5,785 nt of DNA, taken from NCBI GenBank assembly GCA_025455635.1, contig JALOMF010000295.1, positions 1 through 5,785 on the forward strand, written 5' to 3'. Below, piece by piece: positions 5,317 to 5,785 of this stretch. Each line of letters begins with the position of its first letter. Within the stretch, counting starts at the first letter, position 1. This stretch comes from Saprospiraceae bacterium. Its GTDB lineage: Bacteria; Bacteroidota; Bacteroidia; Chitinophagales; Saprospiraceae. Position numbers and translations under genes: made by a program. The notes under the pieces were generated by a model. The model did no database searches. It worked only from the letters and a program-made list of their open reading frames with translations, and had not been told where the DNA came from.

Positions 5317-5785
5317 GTCGCACTCCCCGTCCCGCAGGCCATCTTTCAGTACTTCCCAGAGCCAGTTCTGAAGCCGGGTGTCTTCGCAGAATGCCAGTCC
5401 GATGCACTTCACGCAGTCGGCAGCTTCGAGGCGGCTTCCCAGTTTGAAGCCCTTTGCTTTCCTACGCTCGACCAAATGGCTGGGTGGGATATCCTCCACA
5501 CCGAGCAAAAAGACAGAAACCCATAAATTGCGCTGTAAGGCCCGCTGGAGGCACCGACGGCTGGAACGGGTATCGCCTTGCTGTTTGTAGCGCAGGAACG
5601 CCTTGCCGAAATACCATTTTGCTGAAATCTCATCCCGGTGTTGGTTCACCAGGGCTTGCGCTTCCTCCAACTGGTTGTCGCAGAGCAAGCACGTGAGCAG
5701 ATAGGGGCGAAGCTCAAGGTCGTCGGCGGGGTTCAGTTCCAGTATTTCCTTGAAATGCAAAGCCGCAGTCTCGTAGTAGCCGTTT
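5314..5785 (-). CDS. TPR-repeat protein, C-terminal part (5' end outside the window)
   Basis: The minus-strand frame is open from the right edge to a TGA at 5316-5314, giving 156 visible residues; the start is outside the window. The first visible residues, NGYYETAALHFKEILELNPADD, are a clear tetratricopeptide (TPR) helix pair, followed by a second pair around LEEAQALVNQHRDEISAKWYFGKAFLRYKQ. TPRs usually mediate protein contacts. The C-terminal part (RNLWVSVFLLG...IPPSH...GFKLGSRLEAADCVKCI...LQNWLWEVL) resembles the tail of ST7-like TPR proteins: an Asn or similar turn, then hydrophobic-LLG, Pro, GS-x-x-EA, and a closing WL. That comparison is from memory of the pattern and is tentative. Four Cys residues are scattered and form no obvious metal site. 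It is convergent with the HD-PycTM gene and shows no functional link to it. Confidence 0.78.
   Translation of the reverse strand, partial: NGYYETAALHFKEILELNPADDLELRPYLLTCLLCDNQLEEAQALVNQHRDEISAKWYFGKAFLRYKQQGDTRSSRRCLQRALQRNLWVSVFLLGVEDIPPSHLVERRKAKGFKLGSRLEAADCVKCIGLAFCEDTRLQNWLWEVLKDGLRDGECD

Overview
The window looks like a chromosomal fragment of a Bacteroidota bacterium, probably near the Saprospiria/Chitinophagia. Three things point there: start codons preceded by A-rich sequence without Shine-Dalgarno motifs, two promoter candidates of the Bacteroidota TTTG / TAnnTTTG type, and the gene families present (short GT35 alpha-glucan phosphorylase, DUF4340 protein, HD-PycTM fusion). The placement is inferred from sequence character and is not a database result.

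Layout, left to right. Bases 1-33 may be the last codons of an upstream gene. Bases 233-811 (+) encode an unrecognised protein with one FG-GAP-like calcium loop and an uncertain start. Bases 889-2538 (+) encode a short alpha-glucan (glycogen/maltodextrin) phosphorylase with all key residues in place. Bases 2617-3606 (+) encode a DUF4340 protein anchored by one N-terminal membrane helix. A 532-base gene-free stretch follows (3607-4138). It holds a terminator-like hairpin, a large inverted repeat (3683-3860) containing four 10-bp direct repeats, and two promoter candidates. Bases 4139-5293 (+) encode an HD-domain protein fused to a Pycsar-type membrane effector domain (PycTM/DUF5706). Twenty bases after its stop, the C-terminal part of a TPR protein runs in from the right edge on the minus strand.

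The first three complete genes all point right with gaps of about 80 bases and could be co-transcribed, but their functions do not form an obvious pathway: glucan breakdown, then an envelope protein of unknown role. The HD-PycTM gene appears to be its own transcription unit and has no nucleotide cyclase beside it in the window.

The two most notable things are the HD-PycTM fusion, an immune-effector domain in an orphan setting, and the inverted repeats built from short repeated words that sit just after, or overlap, the stop codons of the plus-strand genes.
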